From Vulcanisaeta distributa JCM 11213 (lineage in GTDB: Archaea > Thermoproteota > Thermoprotei > Thermoproteales > Thermocladiaceae): a DNA stretch of 64,000 nucleotides. The DNA lies in assembly GCA_001316125.1 (NCBI GenBank), contig BBCS01000001.1, positions 660,736 through 724,735 on the forward strand, in the 5' to 3' direction. The notes under the pieces are model-generated. The model did no database searches. It was not told where the DNA came from and worked only from the letters and a program-made list of their open reading frames with translations. The position numbers were made by a program, and so were the translations under genes. This document shows, in pieces, positions 10,455 through 19,719 of this stretch. The first letter of the stretch is position 1; each line of letters begins with the position of its first letter.

Positions 10455-12253
10455 TCAGCCCTGGCACACAGTAGAGCCAGGCCATGGGTATAAATAAGGC
10501 AGGTAATTCAAGTAGTAACCACTACCATTAATTATAATGCCTGCAGGCCAGTAATACTCATTACCACCGGATGCGGTGATGGCTGGCGAACCCACAAAAG
10601 TAGTATAGAACTGCCACGACGTATTGGGATTAGTATATATGTTTACGATGTAATTCTGGTATATGGTGGCTGCAGATGATACGAAGTAATTAAGTATGTA
10701 CGATACGGCAAAGCCAATGAGCGGCCCAATAATAGGTGGTACTTCATCTAGAACCGTCTCAGCAATAATCTCAGCAATAACGCCACCAACATCAGCACCC
10801 CCAGGCGGGAATGCCCGGGTTGTACGTCATTAATACCTTCTGTAAACCATATTCTACGACATTGCTTGATAAATTACTAGGGCTGGGTGCATTACTACAG
10901 GCTTGGACATACGTTGGCGAGGATTCAGCAGATGGGTTATACGAAATATATTGGCCGTCAAGCACCGAGAACGCTTCACCGGCTAATCCCTGGCTTATTA
11001 ATACGGCTAAGGTGTTCGTTACCGAACCATTACCGATATCAAGATATGGATAGATTGTAAGGACGCCAGAATTATATGATAGGCTACTTAAGCTTAGCAC
11101 CATCGTGCCATTAGCGATGTAAGTAGGTGTACAGGAACCACCTTGAAATAAACAGTAGTAATACGTAAGTAATACGTAACCGCGGCAACATACCCAATAG
11201 GCCCAATAAACACGGTGCCAGAGCCTGGCACGTAATAAACCTGCTGTCCATACACGCATGCAGAATTAAGGGAATTCCCATGCGTAATAGCTAATTGTTG
11301 CTCATAAGCTTGGCACATTGGTTCATATAGATACATACTTACGGATTGTGAAAAGGTAATTGTTGGTTCGTTAGATGTGGTTGACATAATGTAGTAACCT
11401 GAGGTGTTGTATATGGCGTATGAGGCATAGAATCCACTACCTGCTTGTGCTTCTCCGTTATGTAATGCAACATTTATATTTATAACACCGTTACTCCATA
11501 CACCCATGCCCCCCCAACTCACGAAGAATAGCGGTATTGGTCCCTCAAACTCATAGCAACTCTCTAATTGCCAGCCAGTTGAGCCAAGGCAGGTACGTAT
11601 GGTAGGCTTGAAGGTGATTGTGGAACGCTATTCCCCCCCATGCATGAACCCACGTAGGTATACCCATATGGGTCTGTTGTATTTATCTTGGTATTGGTTG
11701 TTTGCATGGTTATAGACTTCGTTAGATTTCTCGGTATTGGTAGTGGCTTTACCGTGGTTAAGTTTACTGATGCGGTTATGGCTATGTGTTCCTTGCTTAT
11801 TATCCAACCTGGGTCGTAAGGTATGGCCAGGATCATGAACCTCACGGTATGTGTCTCATTGGATGTGTACGTGATGAATGCGAGTAGTGATGGCCATAGC
11901 CCAGCCACATTCCATGCACTGGCTACCTCCATCATTAGTGGGTTCGCTAGGTTTATGGTCACTGCGCCCACACCGTAGTAGTAGCCTATAGTGTAGATCT
12001 TCGTTGGCGTGAATGCGAATAGACTCACGGTGATTGGCGCTGGCGTGTTATTTAGGTATGTGCGTATTACGAGGGTTGGCGTAGTGATGGTGCTTATGTT
12101 GTAATAGTCTATTTGTGAAGCCTTGGCTGTGAGAGTCATGAACGGTCTTGACTGTGCCTGGGATTGGGCTAGGGCTATGAGGGCTATGGACAGTGCCGCT
12201 ATGGCAATTATTGCCAGGGTGATTATGCGTAGTGTATTTACTCGACTTGGCAT
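10455..12253 (-). CDS. Large secreted surface protein, family A (copy 1), frameshifted
   Basis: Signal peptide (ITLAIIAIAALSIALIALA) then about 570 residues rich in Ser, Thr, Asn, Tyr. The N-terminal beta-rich domain (ITVSLFAFTPTKIYTIGYY, then MEVASAWNVAG) corresponds to KIASEWVAKG in the gene at 19720 and FAKSWRDSL in the gene at 58061. Later parts, FVSWGGMGVWSNGVININ, YIANGTMVLSLSSLSYNS, VLDEVPPIIGPLIGFAV and SGGNEYYWPAGIIINGSG, lie in three frames; joints are near 11560, 11130 and 10805. It ends at the TGA 10455-10457. C7 runs occur at 11509 and 11633. It is alone among the family A genes in lacking the shared promoter module. Function unknown, probably cell surface. Confidence 0.55.
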
Positions 12254-12279
12254 AATAATCGCTCTAATTACGGAGATTT

Positions 12280-12942
12280 TTACCCCCCCGCTATTTTATA
12301 AGAATTGTTCCCTGACCCTTCTGGGCACGCTTCCATCGGTATTACTACGTTATTAATCTTCTCCTCACCGATCGTGGTTAATGGCCCATGGCCTGGATAA
12401 ACAATGAAGTTGTCGGGTAGCTCTCTGTACAACCTGCACACGGACCTCCTGAGTTTATCCATATCGCCCCCCCCAGGTAGGTCCGTCCTACCGACACTAC
12501 CTGCGAAGAGTGTGTCGCCCGTAATTACGAAGTCATCCCCCCCAATTATCGAGATTGAACCTGGCGTATGCTGGCGTGTGGATTACCCTTAGGTTAAGCG
12601 GTAGTTCTGAACCCTCACTGACGAACACGGGCTCCGGCAGTTCGGGTTTTGTGAATCCCCCCCACACTGCGGCTAATTCGTTGAATACTTCCTTCAATTC
12701 CCAATCAAGCCTATGCACCATGAATGGAATGCCCAGGTGCTCGGTCAATTCCTTAACCGCACCCACATGATCAAAGTGCAGGTGCGTCGCAATCACGGCT
12801 AAGGCCCTCCTACTGCCTAAAGCATTCAGTATGCTCTCGGCTCATCCCCCCCAGGATCGATGATTATGCAGGAATTATCATTACATACCAAGTAGCAATT
12901 GGTTTCGAGCGGTCCAACAACCACCACCTCAACGTTGAGCAT
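12280..12942 (-). CDS. Metallo-beta-lactamase-fold hydrolase (glyoxalase II-like), frameshifted
   Basis: About 215 residues. Metal ligands are clear: THLHFDHVGAV (HxHxDH), GDTLFAGSVGRTDLP and IVYPGHGP. This is the small thiolesterase subfamily, which hydrolyses thioesters such as S-lactoylglutathione analogues; the substrate here is unknown. Frame changes: near 12828 (one G lost, PESILNALG), near 12572 (two bases lost in the HTP-GH-TPGS loop), and possibly near the C-terminus, where the alternative VPRRVREQFL ending at about 12298 looks more family-like. C8 at 12467 gives PGGGD where the family has PGGD; C7 runs at 12537, 12657 and 12846. Five bases downstream of the membrane protein gene, so likely one operon. 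Confidence 0.8.
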
Positions 12943-12947
12943 CTAGG

Positions 12948-13536
12948 TCACTGCACCTTGGCTTTGCTACCCATTATTGACCATACCTCAATCGCACAGG
13001 CGAGTATTGATAGTGATTGTATCGTAGCCGCCACGTAATTCACGACAGACTTACTTATTAAAGCCAGTATCACGGCGGCTATGATGAGCAGGGTACTCAC
13101 CAGCCACATGTACCTCGATGCCCTATGCGTCGCAATACTAGTTAGCACTGCGTAGACACCAACCATAAGCGCCAGGGCAATTATTAAGGAGATTAATGAG
13201 GCTATAAACTGCCTAATAAATAATAGGACTATGCCTATAACCATCGCTGCTGCGAAGGCCGTTGGCACGTAACCCCCCTCTCAAGACCGCCACGTATGAG
13301 AACAACGCCCAAATATACATATAGGCCTAGGATTAGGGCTAGGGTTATTAGGCTAGTACGGCAATGTTACTGGGTATGTATAGCATGAAGTATGGCAGTG
13401 GTATATCCGTGTATATGGTTAGGTAGCTGGTTATGAATAGCCATAATAAGGATGCAAAGTTAACAATCACGAAACCAGTATAGAACCAAGCAAGCCTACT
13501 AAGGACCTTTGCGCTTAAGCCCATATCAATAGACAT
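12948..13536 (-). CDS. Six-helix membrane protein, frameshifted
   Basis: About 195 residues with six hydrophobic helices (WFYTGFVIVNFASLLWLF, ITLALILGLYVYLGVVLI, AFAAAMVIGIVLLFI, SLISLIIALALMVGVYAVL, YMWLVSTLLIIAAVILAL and AATIQSLSILACAIEV). The parts lie in different frames joined near 13355 and at the C6 run 13273. It ends five bases before the metallo-beta-lactamase start and is probably transcribed with it. No family recognised. Confidence 0.5.
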
Positions 13537-13623
13537 ATTCTTATGTATCCCTTAAATGCTTTGTGGAGTTAAACGGTATGTAGTAATCCTTATAACAATC
13601 CATGTAAGCCATACAGCCAGGTT

Positions 13624-14449
13624 ATGAATAATAAATTACGTGGTTACCTGGCAATGATTGGTGTCTTAGCCGCCTGGGGTTCGTCATACTCCATATCTAA
13701 GGTGGCCATGTATTACATGTCGCCTTTCGTACTCACGATGTATAGATTCGGCGTTGGTGGGTTAGTTCTATTCCTAATTGGTAGGGGATTAACGATAAAT
13801 CGTAAGTATGTAATCAACGCATTACTAAATGGAGCCCTATTCGTGGTTTTCCTGAACATCGCCATTGAGTACAGCTCAAACCCGGCATTAGTCTCGGTGC
13901 TGGTCTACACGCAACCTATCTTCGTACTCATACTCTCAATTGTATTGTATGGCGAGAGACCAACGGCTCTGCAGGTCATTGGCATTGTACTGGCGTTTAG
14001 TGGCTTATTGATGGCTGTCGGTGTTTATAGTTTCGACATTGGCGATGCCATTGCAATACTTGGTGGCTTTGTATGGGCATTGGGCACTCATTATTACAGG
14101 AGAAACCTAGTTAATGAGGACCTCATTAAATTAAATGCCTCAATGGCGGTCATATCGGCATTAATAGCGGCACCAACACTCATTATCAACCACACATGGA
14201 ATTAACACTAAATGCCGTTACATGGGGGGGTATAATTGTTGCGTTGGTGGCCCAGGTAATGGGCTTTCTACTTTGGTTCCTTGGTGTTAAGGACTTGGCC
14301 CCGTGACGGCAAGTTCAATGTCGATACTCGTACCTGCATCCGCATACTTATTCGCCCTATTAATACTTGATAAGGTACCCACGGAAATGGAGATAATAGG
14401 CTCAGCAATAACACTCGCTGGCGTTCTAATATCGCAGTTAAGGGCCTAA
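13624..14449 (+). CDS. EamA/DMT-superfamily transporter, frameshifted
   Basis: About 275 residues, ten membrane helices in two EamA repeats. Repeat 1: GYLAMIGVLAAWGSSYSIS to VLIISVLYGERPTALQVIGI region (LILSIVLYGERPTALQ is the diagnostic end of a repeat). Repeat 2: AIAILGGFVWALGTHYYRR to ASSMSILVPASAYLFALLI and LAGVLISQL. Family members export or import small metabolites; substrate not predictable. Frame changes near 14202 and near 14305 (a lost C before VTASSMS). G7 at 14224 gives TWGGII. Start ATG 13624, well supported by the first helix. Confidence 0.8.
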
Positions 14450-14455
14450 CAAGTC

Positions 14456-14914
14456 TCATTGGCTTTGTAGGTTCAGGGTTTCGTAAAGAACCTGCTGGCC
14501 GTTGGTAAATACCACCTCTGCCGTGTTTATGCCGTAAATCCTGGAATCGCCATTGTAATTCACGGTGCAATTCCCAACCCTCAGTACTACATCCACGTAG
14601 TGCGTTCCATTACTAATTATAGTCAATAATGCGGAGCCCCCCCCAGGTGGTATGACGCACCTATTACTTGATATGAATCCGGCATTGTTGATAACAATAT
14701 ATGCCAATTCTACGTACTCCGTGCCTGAATTAATGATTATGAATGTCGCGTTGTTCTGCGACATGCTGGGACCCTCAATATTTACCCTAACGCCAAATGA
14801 CTTCGACACATTACCGGCTATCCCAAATACCCAAACTACTATTGCCATAGTTAATGCTATAGCTACTGCCACGAGTATTATTGTCGTTATTGTATCGCTC
14901 AACCCCTCACTCAT
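14456..14914 (-). CDS. Archaeal type IV prepilin-like protein
   Basis: 152 residues, unbroken. A class III signal peptide (MSEG/LSDTITTII) is followed by a long helix (LVAVAIALTMAIVVWVFG) and a beta-rich head with two Cys and NxT sequons. Such proteins are processed by a PibD/FlaK-type peptidase and assembled into pili or adhesion filaments. It stands far from the pilus assembly genes at 45639-48940 and may use them. C8 at 14637 gives PPGGGS. Convergent with the transporter, six bases apart. Confidence 0.75.
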   Translation of the reverse strand: MSEGLSDTITTIILVAVAIALTMAIVVWVFGIAGNVSKSFGVRVNIEGPSMSQNNATFIIINSGTEYVELAYIVINNAGFISSNRCVIPPGGGSALLTIISNGTHYVDVVLRVGNCTVNYNGDSRIYGINTAEVVFTNGQQVLYETLNLQSQ

Positions 14915-15205
14915 TGTGATTATTAAGTTTCAATTCCCCCCCTTAATAAACATTATTCTTAATTAAGGTTTTAAGTAATCGTTTACGAGAAACCAAAAAG
15001 GGGGGGATATGTAATACCAGGTAGACAAAATAACTTAAAATTATTAGGATGAAATTGGCGTTAAGGCTTAACTGTGGCGTTCATTGATATTAGTATTGAC
15101 ACTACCATTGGCATTAATTATAATTTCATATATAAAGTACGTCAAAGGTATGTAGACCAATACCCACGCTTAAGGGTATAAACAATCTCTTAAATATGAT
15201 TGGTT
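14915..15205. other. Intergenic region with two G/C runs
   Basis: About 290 A/T-rich bases with a C7 at 14936 and a G7 at 15000. Short frames only; no gene, repeat or RNA structure recognised. It carries the promoter of the prepilin gene on its left side. Confidence 0.4.
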
Positions 15206-15628
15206 CTACCGCAAATAACTGCTATAAAGGTTACTACTTTCCATTAACCTGGTCATTACCTTCGACGTTAATTCGTAGGTCGCGGCTATGTTTGAGTTCA
15301 GAACCCTCAATTGATTGCTTATGAAGTCAAGCCTATCAACCATTTCCTTATGCATGCTATTTATTTCTCTACGTAAATCATCAATCTTTCTACCCAACTC
15401 ATCAAACCTGGCATCAATTTTCTTACCTAACTCATCCATCTTATTGCCTAGTCCATCTATTTTCTTGCCTAAATCATCGAGCTTACTCATCATTGCATAC
15501 GTGAGTATTAACTCCGCGTCCTCCCTGGAGACCTCCTTCCTACTAATCCAACCAGGTAGTTGGGCAATAACGTAGTCCACACCTTTACTGAGTAGTAAAT
15601 TCATTAGCTCGCTTAAGTCCATACCCAT
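15206..15628 (-). CDS. Coiled-coil protein of unknown function
   Basis: 140 residues, unbroken. The N-terminal 45 residues form a helical domain (LSELMNLLLSKGVDYVIAQL); residues 50-115 are heptad repeats with the unit LGKKIDELG/LGRKIDDLR, a long coiled coil; a short helical tail follows. Similar coiled-coil proteins are common in Thermoproteales and Sulfolobales, with no known role. No operon partners. Confidence 0.6.
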   Translation of the reverse strand: MGMDLSELMNLLLSKGVDYVIAQLPGWISRKEVSREDAELILTYAMMSKLDDLGKKIDGLGNKMDELGKKIDARFDELGRKIDDLRREINSMHKEMVDRLDFISNQLRVLNSNIAATYELTSKVMTRLMESSNLYSSYLR

Positions 15629-15751
15629 TAATATGACCCTTTGGCATTATTTAAGCCTTCCTTTAATGAGTAAGTGCTATGCGATAAATGAATCATAAAT
15701 CAAGCCTTACGCCTAAAGTGTAATTAATTATCACGGTATTTCGCAATTGCT

Positions 15752-16401
15752 TCAGTAAAGTATTGTTGGGTCCCTTCTAAGCGATGCTTCCCAAAACATT
15801 ATCTCGAAATTAACACTATCCCTAAACGCCCTCTCCATGTCCGGCGTTACCCCCCCATACTTATCCAGCGCCCTTAATATGGCTCAACCCTAGACCAGTA
15901 TTCATTTGACGCGTAGAACCCAGCCCAAACATTAAATAATTCATTCCTCGTACCAACTACGTACCTACCAATCTCGTGGTAACCCCCCCACATGCATGGT
16001 GCCCAGGCGGCAAGGAACTGAGGCCAACCCAGCGATGCGTAGTAATACAGGTGCCTGGTGTATGCGTAGTTGACTAGGTTGAACCCCCCCGTATTATTAA
16101 CCTCATCCTCCGTTATCGATAAATCGCGAAATAACCTCTCATGAACCTCCGCACCCCCCCTCTCAACGTTACTGAATACTGCCGTTAATACGTCAATGGC
16201 CTCATTAAGTGGTGCCTTACTCGCAGCCTTAATCACGGCCTTCTGCATCTCCCTCACGTACTTCGTGTCCTGAATTAAGTAGTATCTGAACACATCCATT
16301 GGCAGTGAACCATTCCTGAGCCTCTCGACGAACTCATGCCTAGTGTACTTATTCCATAGATCACCCACTAAGTTCCTGAGCATCTCATGAGTACTAACCA
16401 T
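15752..16401 (-). CDS. tenA: TenA/PqqC-family protein, probable aminopyrimidine aminohydrolase
   Basis: About 215 residues, family length. Conserved TenA features: FRYYLIQDTKYVREM (the Asp contacting the pyrimidine), APCMWGGYHEIGRYV (nucleophile Cys) and NFEIMFWEASL (acidic residue). TenA releases HMP from aminopyrimidines in thiamine salvage in the cytosol. The frame changes near 15882 (one base lost in EPxILRALDKYGG). C7 runs at 15850, 15983, 16084 and 16154; MWGGYHEIG and ERGGAEVHE each contain the extra Gly relative to the usual MWGYHEIG-like text. Start ATG 16401. No thiamine genes nearby. Confidence 0.8.
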
Positions 16402-16447
16402 ACGTTTAATCCCATAATCACCTAGTTATTAAATATTATTAACAAAC

Positions 16448-17125
16448 TTATTGAACATTAGAACCGCACCTATTAAGTTCGTTAATTACGTCAATCGGAT
16501 TCCTCTCAATGATCCTCCTCCTCACATACCTAACCCTTTCACCACTCCTCCTATCAACACCCTCAAGCTCAACCCTAGCCCTAATTAGGCATGTACCCAG
16601 GGACTCCCAGGTGAGCCTTGGACCACCCAGAGCCTTAATTACATCAACTATGTGCGGAGTACTCTCCGGCGGAACTGCCCTACTTCTTTGGGCTATTTCC
16701 ACGTGGTAATTATTGAAGCCAACCCTAACCCTGTAAAGCATGTACCTGGCAACGTCATGGCAGGAATCACTAAGCGGTATAACCCTAGCGTCGAAGTAAA
16801 GGACCTTATTAAGGGCATTACTCACGATAGCCGACGCCAACCCTGCCATTGAGCTTACTAGCTTGTACTCACGGCCATTAAACGGTACGTAACTAAGGAG
16901 GAATACGTTAATCTCATCACTAATCACAAGCGCGTACTCACCTGAGAAGGTCCTCATTAATTCAACGGCAGCCTTAATCAATGCCCTATGAACCCTCTCA
17001 TCCCTGGGCCAGGTGAAGTCCCTAAGGGCCCTGCCAAAGCCGGCCCCCCCATCAAGCCTAACAACTATCGGCGGCTTAATAATGTTAGTAACTACCCTGG
17101 AGTCGAAATCCCTCTCCAACTCCAC
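16448..17125 (-). CDS. Thg1-like tRNA 3'-5' polymerase / tRNA(His) guanylyltransferase family
   Basis: 225 residues, unbroken. Thg1 signatures are present: VVRLDGGAGFGRAL (first metal-binding Asp), DERVHRALIKAAVELM and the second metal site SDEINVFLL. Archaeal Thg1-like proteins add nucleotides to the 5' end of tRNAs templated by the opposite strand, for repair or for the -1 base of tRNA(His). C7 at 17044 adds a Gly in the LDGxGF loop. Start ATG 17125. Neighbour of the TenA gene on the same strand with a 46-base gap. Confidence 0.8.
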   Translation of the reverse strand: MELERDFDSRVVTNIIKPPIVVRLDGGAGFGRALRDFTWPRDERVHRALIKAAVELMRTFSGEYALVISDEINVFLLSYVPFNGREYKLVSSMAGLASAIVSNALNKVLYFDARVIPLSDSCHDVARYMLYRVRVGFNNYHVEIAQRSRAVPPESTPHIVDVIKALGGPRLTWESLGTCLIRARVELEGVDRRSGERVRYVRRRIIERNPIDVINELNRCGSNVQ

Positions 17126-17255
17126 GGATTAACATTAATCAACAGATTAAGCACGTCAATGCTATCCATTAAGCTCACGGATTAGTCAGGAAGAGGCCAT
17201 TTAAAAATAAGCCCATGAACGATCAACGTAAAGCAATGATATAACTAACGAAGCA

Positions 17256-17287
17256 TTTTAAGTGAACACCCGAGTTAAAAAAAGTCC
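17256..17287 (+). promoter_or_regulatory. Shared promoter module of secreted-protein genes
   Basis: TTTTAAGTGAACAC at 17256-17269 is identical to 19668-19681, and CCGAGTTAAAAAAAGTCC at 17270-17287 matches 3722 and 58015. The TTAAAAAAAG part is the likely TATA box, about 25 bases before the ATG at 17307. An in-frame GTG at 17262 lies inside the module and is not likely to be a start. Confidence 0.65.
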
Positions 17288-17306
17288 AGCTACGCGCATA
17301 CTTAGT

Positions 17307-17948
17307 ATGGCGGGCATAGACTGGCCCGGGATAAATCCAGCCCAGTTAAAGGATGGGCTCTACACCTATGGCGCAATTGCCCTACTAATAGTCACGACGT
17401 GGCTCATGGGCATACACATATACCAACTAATAAACCCACCAACAATAACGATGGTACTCGCAATGCAACCAGGAGGAAACAAACCGCAAGTAACGATTTA
17501 TTATAGCTGCGGTTGGAAGTGGTCCTCATCAACAGCGCCGGCAGGTAACACCGTAGCCTTCGATGGATGGTGCGGCTATACTATGGCGTCATGGTCAAGC
17601 ATATTTCCGTCTAACTACTACTTTGAAGTTTACATATACGACCCATTTGGGCCTCCAGCTAACCCAGCGCCGTACGGCACGGTTAATTATCCTGAAGGGA
17701 GTGGTTACGAAACTTATTCTGTGACCCTAAATTACATAGTGTATAATGGCGCTTACGCATGGTATTGGGGTGTTGGTCCAGTAAGCTACGCACCTAATGG
17801 ACCTACACTTGGCTATTTTACCGCGTCAATTAATGGATACTGGACGCCAAACATGCCATATACGTATGAGGGCTGTGCCTATGCTTATGCTACTTACGGT
17901 ATAAACGGTGGATCTCCAGGTTGTTCATCAATAACAATAGCAGGTTGA
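17307..17948 (+). CDS. Small secreted surface protein with N-terminal anchor
   Basis: 213 residues from the ATG at 17307 (MAGIDWPGINPAQ), unbroken. One N-terminal helix (YGAIALLIVTTWLMGIHIY) precedes a Tyr-, Gly-, Pro- and Ser-rich beta-type ectodomain (NYYFEVYIYDPFGPPANP, GAYAWYWGVGPVSYAPNG) with two pairs of Cys. I chose this start from its distance to the TATA-like box; starting at 17262 would translate the promoter. It heads a block with a membrane protein (18019) and, further on, a family A protein (19720) with the same promoter. Family unknown. Confidence 0.6.
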   Translation: MAGIDWPGINPAQLKDGLYTYGAIALLIVTTWLMGIHIYQLINPPTITMVLAMQPGGNKPQVTIYYSCGWKWSSSTAPAGNTVAFDGWCGYTMASWSSIFPSNYYFEVYIYDPFGPPANPAPYGTVNYPEGSGYETYSVTLNYIVYNGAYAWYWGVGPVSYAPNGPTLGYFTASINGYWTPNMPYTYEGCAYAYATYGINGGSPGCSSITIAG

Positions 17949-18018
17949 TCTCCATGTTAGTCTCATTATCAAACTTTAAAAATAGTCCATTGCTTGATAA
18001 TTCTATAGGTGCTGCCCT

Positions 18019-18618
18019 ATGGATGTGAAGAGGAAAAGGTTGATCCTTAAGTATATCTATGCCTCAGTTATAATCTTATTTTTCAGCATACCAAGTGCCA
18101 TGTATGGAGTATTTTCATCAATATTTCCAGAGCCTAAGTCCTTACTTAATGCGTTTAAAGTAAAAGTTGTGCCTCTTCCTACGTGGGAAGTTATATCATC
18201 TATCCTGTATATTATAGCATCCTTCACGCTGGATTTAGTGTTAATACCGTACCTGTTCCGTGACGTGGGTATTAATAACTACATAAGCGCGGTGGTCTAT
18301 ATGTTACCCATGTTTCTAATAATGCTCGTAGCCACTCTACAATCTATTTACATTAATATATGGGCAGCCTGTACTAACCTATACGCCGCAGCCACTGGTC
18401 ATGAACTTGGCGGGGGGGTGATTGTGCCACCTGCATCCCCGCAGAATGAGTTGGCTTGGCAATGGTTTGGGACCGGCGTGTTTGAAGTTTATTACGCGTT
18501 ACTAATCTTCTATACCATACCCGTGGCCTTCGCCGTTTGGTTTGCCCTGGCCTACGTAACCCTCCTTTGGTCGAGAAGGTACATGGCTAAGAAAACCGTT
18601 AAGGCGTTGATGTCCTAA
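18019..18618 (+). CDS. Four-helix membrane protein
   Basis: 199 residues, unbroken: helices ILKYIYASVIILFFSIPSA, ISSILYIIASFTLDLVLI, YISAVVYMLPMFLIMLVAT and YYALLIFYTIPVAFAVWF, with an outer loop HELGGGVIVPPASP that contains a G7 run (18412) and a positive C-terminal tail. It is 70 bases downstream of the small secreted protein and probably expressed with it, perhaps as a membrane partner for surface assembly (inference). Family unknown. Confidence 0.6.
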   Translation: MDVKRKRLILKYIYASVIILFFSIPSAMYGVFSSIFPEPKSLLNAFKVKVVPLPTWEVISSILYIIASFTLDLVLIPYLFRDVGINNYISAVVYMLPMFLIMLVATLQSIYINIWAACTNLYAAATGHELGGGVIVPPASPQNELAWQWFGTGVFEVYYALLIFYTIPVAFAVWFALAYVTLLWSRRYMAKKTVKALMS

Positions 18619-18653
18619 AAAGAGTTATTAATGGGCATGGCCTTATTAAATGG

Positions 18654-18710
18654 GTGATGTGAAGCGGGGGACGGATCTGATGGGTGAGGAACCCAAGACC
18701 TGCGCGCTGA
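18654..18710 (+). ncRNA. Possible C/D-box sRNA
   Basis: The order of boxes fits an archaeal C/D sRNA: C-like GTGATGT (18654-18660), D' CTGA (18677-18680), a 3-base spacer, C' GTGAGGA (18684-18690) and D CTGA (18707-18710), leaving guides of about 16 bases each. It sits in the gap between two genes on the plus strand. The C box deviates at its last base and I could not match the guides to rRNA, so this is a candidate only. Confidence 0.4.
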
Positions 18711-18771
18711 TGGGTTCTCATTAAGTTCTTGCAGTTGAGGTGTGCAAGGTTTTTAGATTGGGTAAGGATGT

Positions 18772-19635
18772 ATGATTTGGCGTGGTAGTGTGATAATTAA
18801 TGATAGATTAGCAGTGGCTAGGAGTTATGTGAATATTCTGAGGTCGATTAGGGATAGAGTGAGGACTGTTGATGATTTAAGTAGGGATTTAGTGCTTAAG
18901 GGCGCTGTTGAGCGTTACCTGCACCTGGCCGTTGAATCCCTTATTGATGCTGGTATGAGGTTGTGCTCAATTCTTAATCTCAACAAACCTGAGAGGTATA
19001 GGGATATTGCGAGAATATTAGTGAGCGCCAAGATCCTTAGTGATGAAACTGGTATGCTGTTTGAATTGTGGATTGGCTTTAGGAATGTGCTTGTCCACGG
19101 TTATGCCGTGATAGATCCCGAGAGATTGATTGAGGCTTTAAATGAGATTGATGAATTAGATAGGGTAATTAACGAGATTAGCAATTTTATTAGGGATAAG
19201 TCGATAGATCCTGCGAATAGTCGGTCCACTACCAGTAGTGAGGAATTGATGAATTTAATTAATAAGGCAAGGCAGGTATTGGAGAAGTTGGACTTCGTGG
19301 TATTCGCATACGTATTCGGATCAAGAGCAATTGGTAGGACACACCCAGGAAGTGATATTGATATCGCCATATTCACGAATAGGGAATTAAGCTGGAAGGA
19401 GTTCGTGAGCATTATGATTGCCTTAGAGGATGTGCTTGGGCTTAAGGTCGACCTCGTTCACCTTAATAAGGCACCGTTATTACTGGCATACGAGGCTGTG
19501 AGTAGGGGGGGTGTCCTAATCCTGGATAGGTACCCTAAAGAGAGGATTGACCTTGAGGTTAAGACGATTAAGGAGTTCCTGGACCTTAAGCCGAGGCTCA
19601 CCCAGTACTACAGCACATTACTTAGTCGTGGTTAA
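18772..19635 (+). CDS. Single-chain HEPN-MNT protein (HepT and MntA-like domains fused)
   Basis: 287 residues, unbroken. Residues 35-140 form a HEPN domain with a perfect active site GFRNVLVHGY (R104, H109, Y111). Residues 160-287 form a nucleotidyltransferase with GSR at 183-185 and GSDIDIAI at 193-200. In classical MntA/HepT systems the NTase AMPylates a Tyr close to the HEPN motif of a separate toxin; here both lie in one chain, so silencing could be in cis or between subunits. The tail (LEVKTIKEFLDLKPRLTQ) is helical. It stands alone with an A/T-rich promoter (TTTTTAGATTGG) just upstream. A second fusion is at 49514. Confidence 0.85.
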   Translation: MIWRGSVIINDRLAVARSYVNILRSIRDRVRTVDDLSRDLVLKGAVERYLHLAVESLIDAGMRLCSILNLNKPERYRDIARILVSAKILSDETGMLFELWIGFRNVLVHGYAVIDPERLIEALNEIDELDRVINEISNFIRDKSIDPANSRSTTSSEELMNLINKARQVLEKLDFVVFAYVFGSRAIGRTHPGSDIDIAIFTNRELSWKEFVSIMIALEDVLGLKVDLVHLNKAPLLLAYEAVSRGGVLILDRYPKERIDLEVKTIKEFLDLKPRLTQYYSTLLSRG

Positions 19636-19667
19636 CAATAATGGTGCATTATTAATTGCAGAGAGAA

Positions 19668-19697
19668 TTTTAAGTGAACACTTAAGTAAAAAATGCC
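19668..19697 (+). promoter_or_regulatory. Shared promoter module of secreted-protein genes
   Basis: TTTTAAGTGAACAC at 19668-19681 is identical to 17256-17269; CTTAAGTAAAAAATGCC follows in the place of the TATA-like core. The ATG at 19720 lies about 30 bases after the A run. A nearer ATG (19693) is inside the box and is less likely to be the start. Confidence 0.6.
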
Positions 19698-19719
19698 AAA
19701 GGTATTAAGAGTGGTGACT

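Noticed and set aside
16509..16852. Open frames on the plus strand opposite Thg1
   Set aside because: They mirror the coding strand composition, have no family likeness, and lie opposite a clearly conserved gene.
17262..17306. GTG at 17262 as the start of the small secreted protein
   Set aside because: It lies inside the conserved promoter module; the ATG at 17307 has the proper distance.
19693..19719. ATG at 19693 as the start of family A copy 2
   Set aside because: It overlaps the TATA-like box; 19720 directly precedes the signal anchor.
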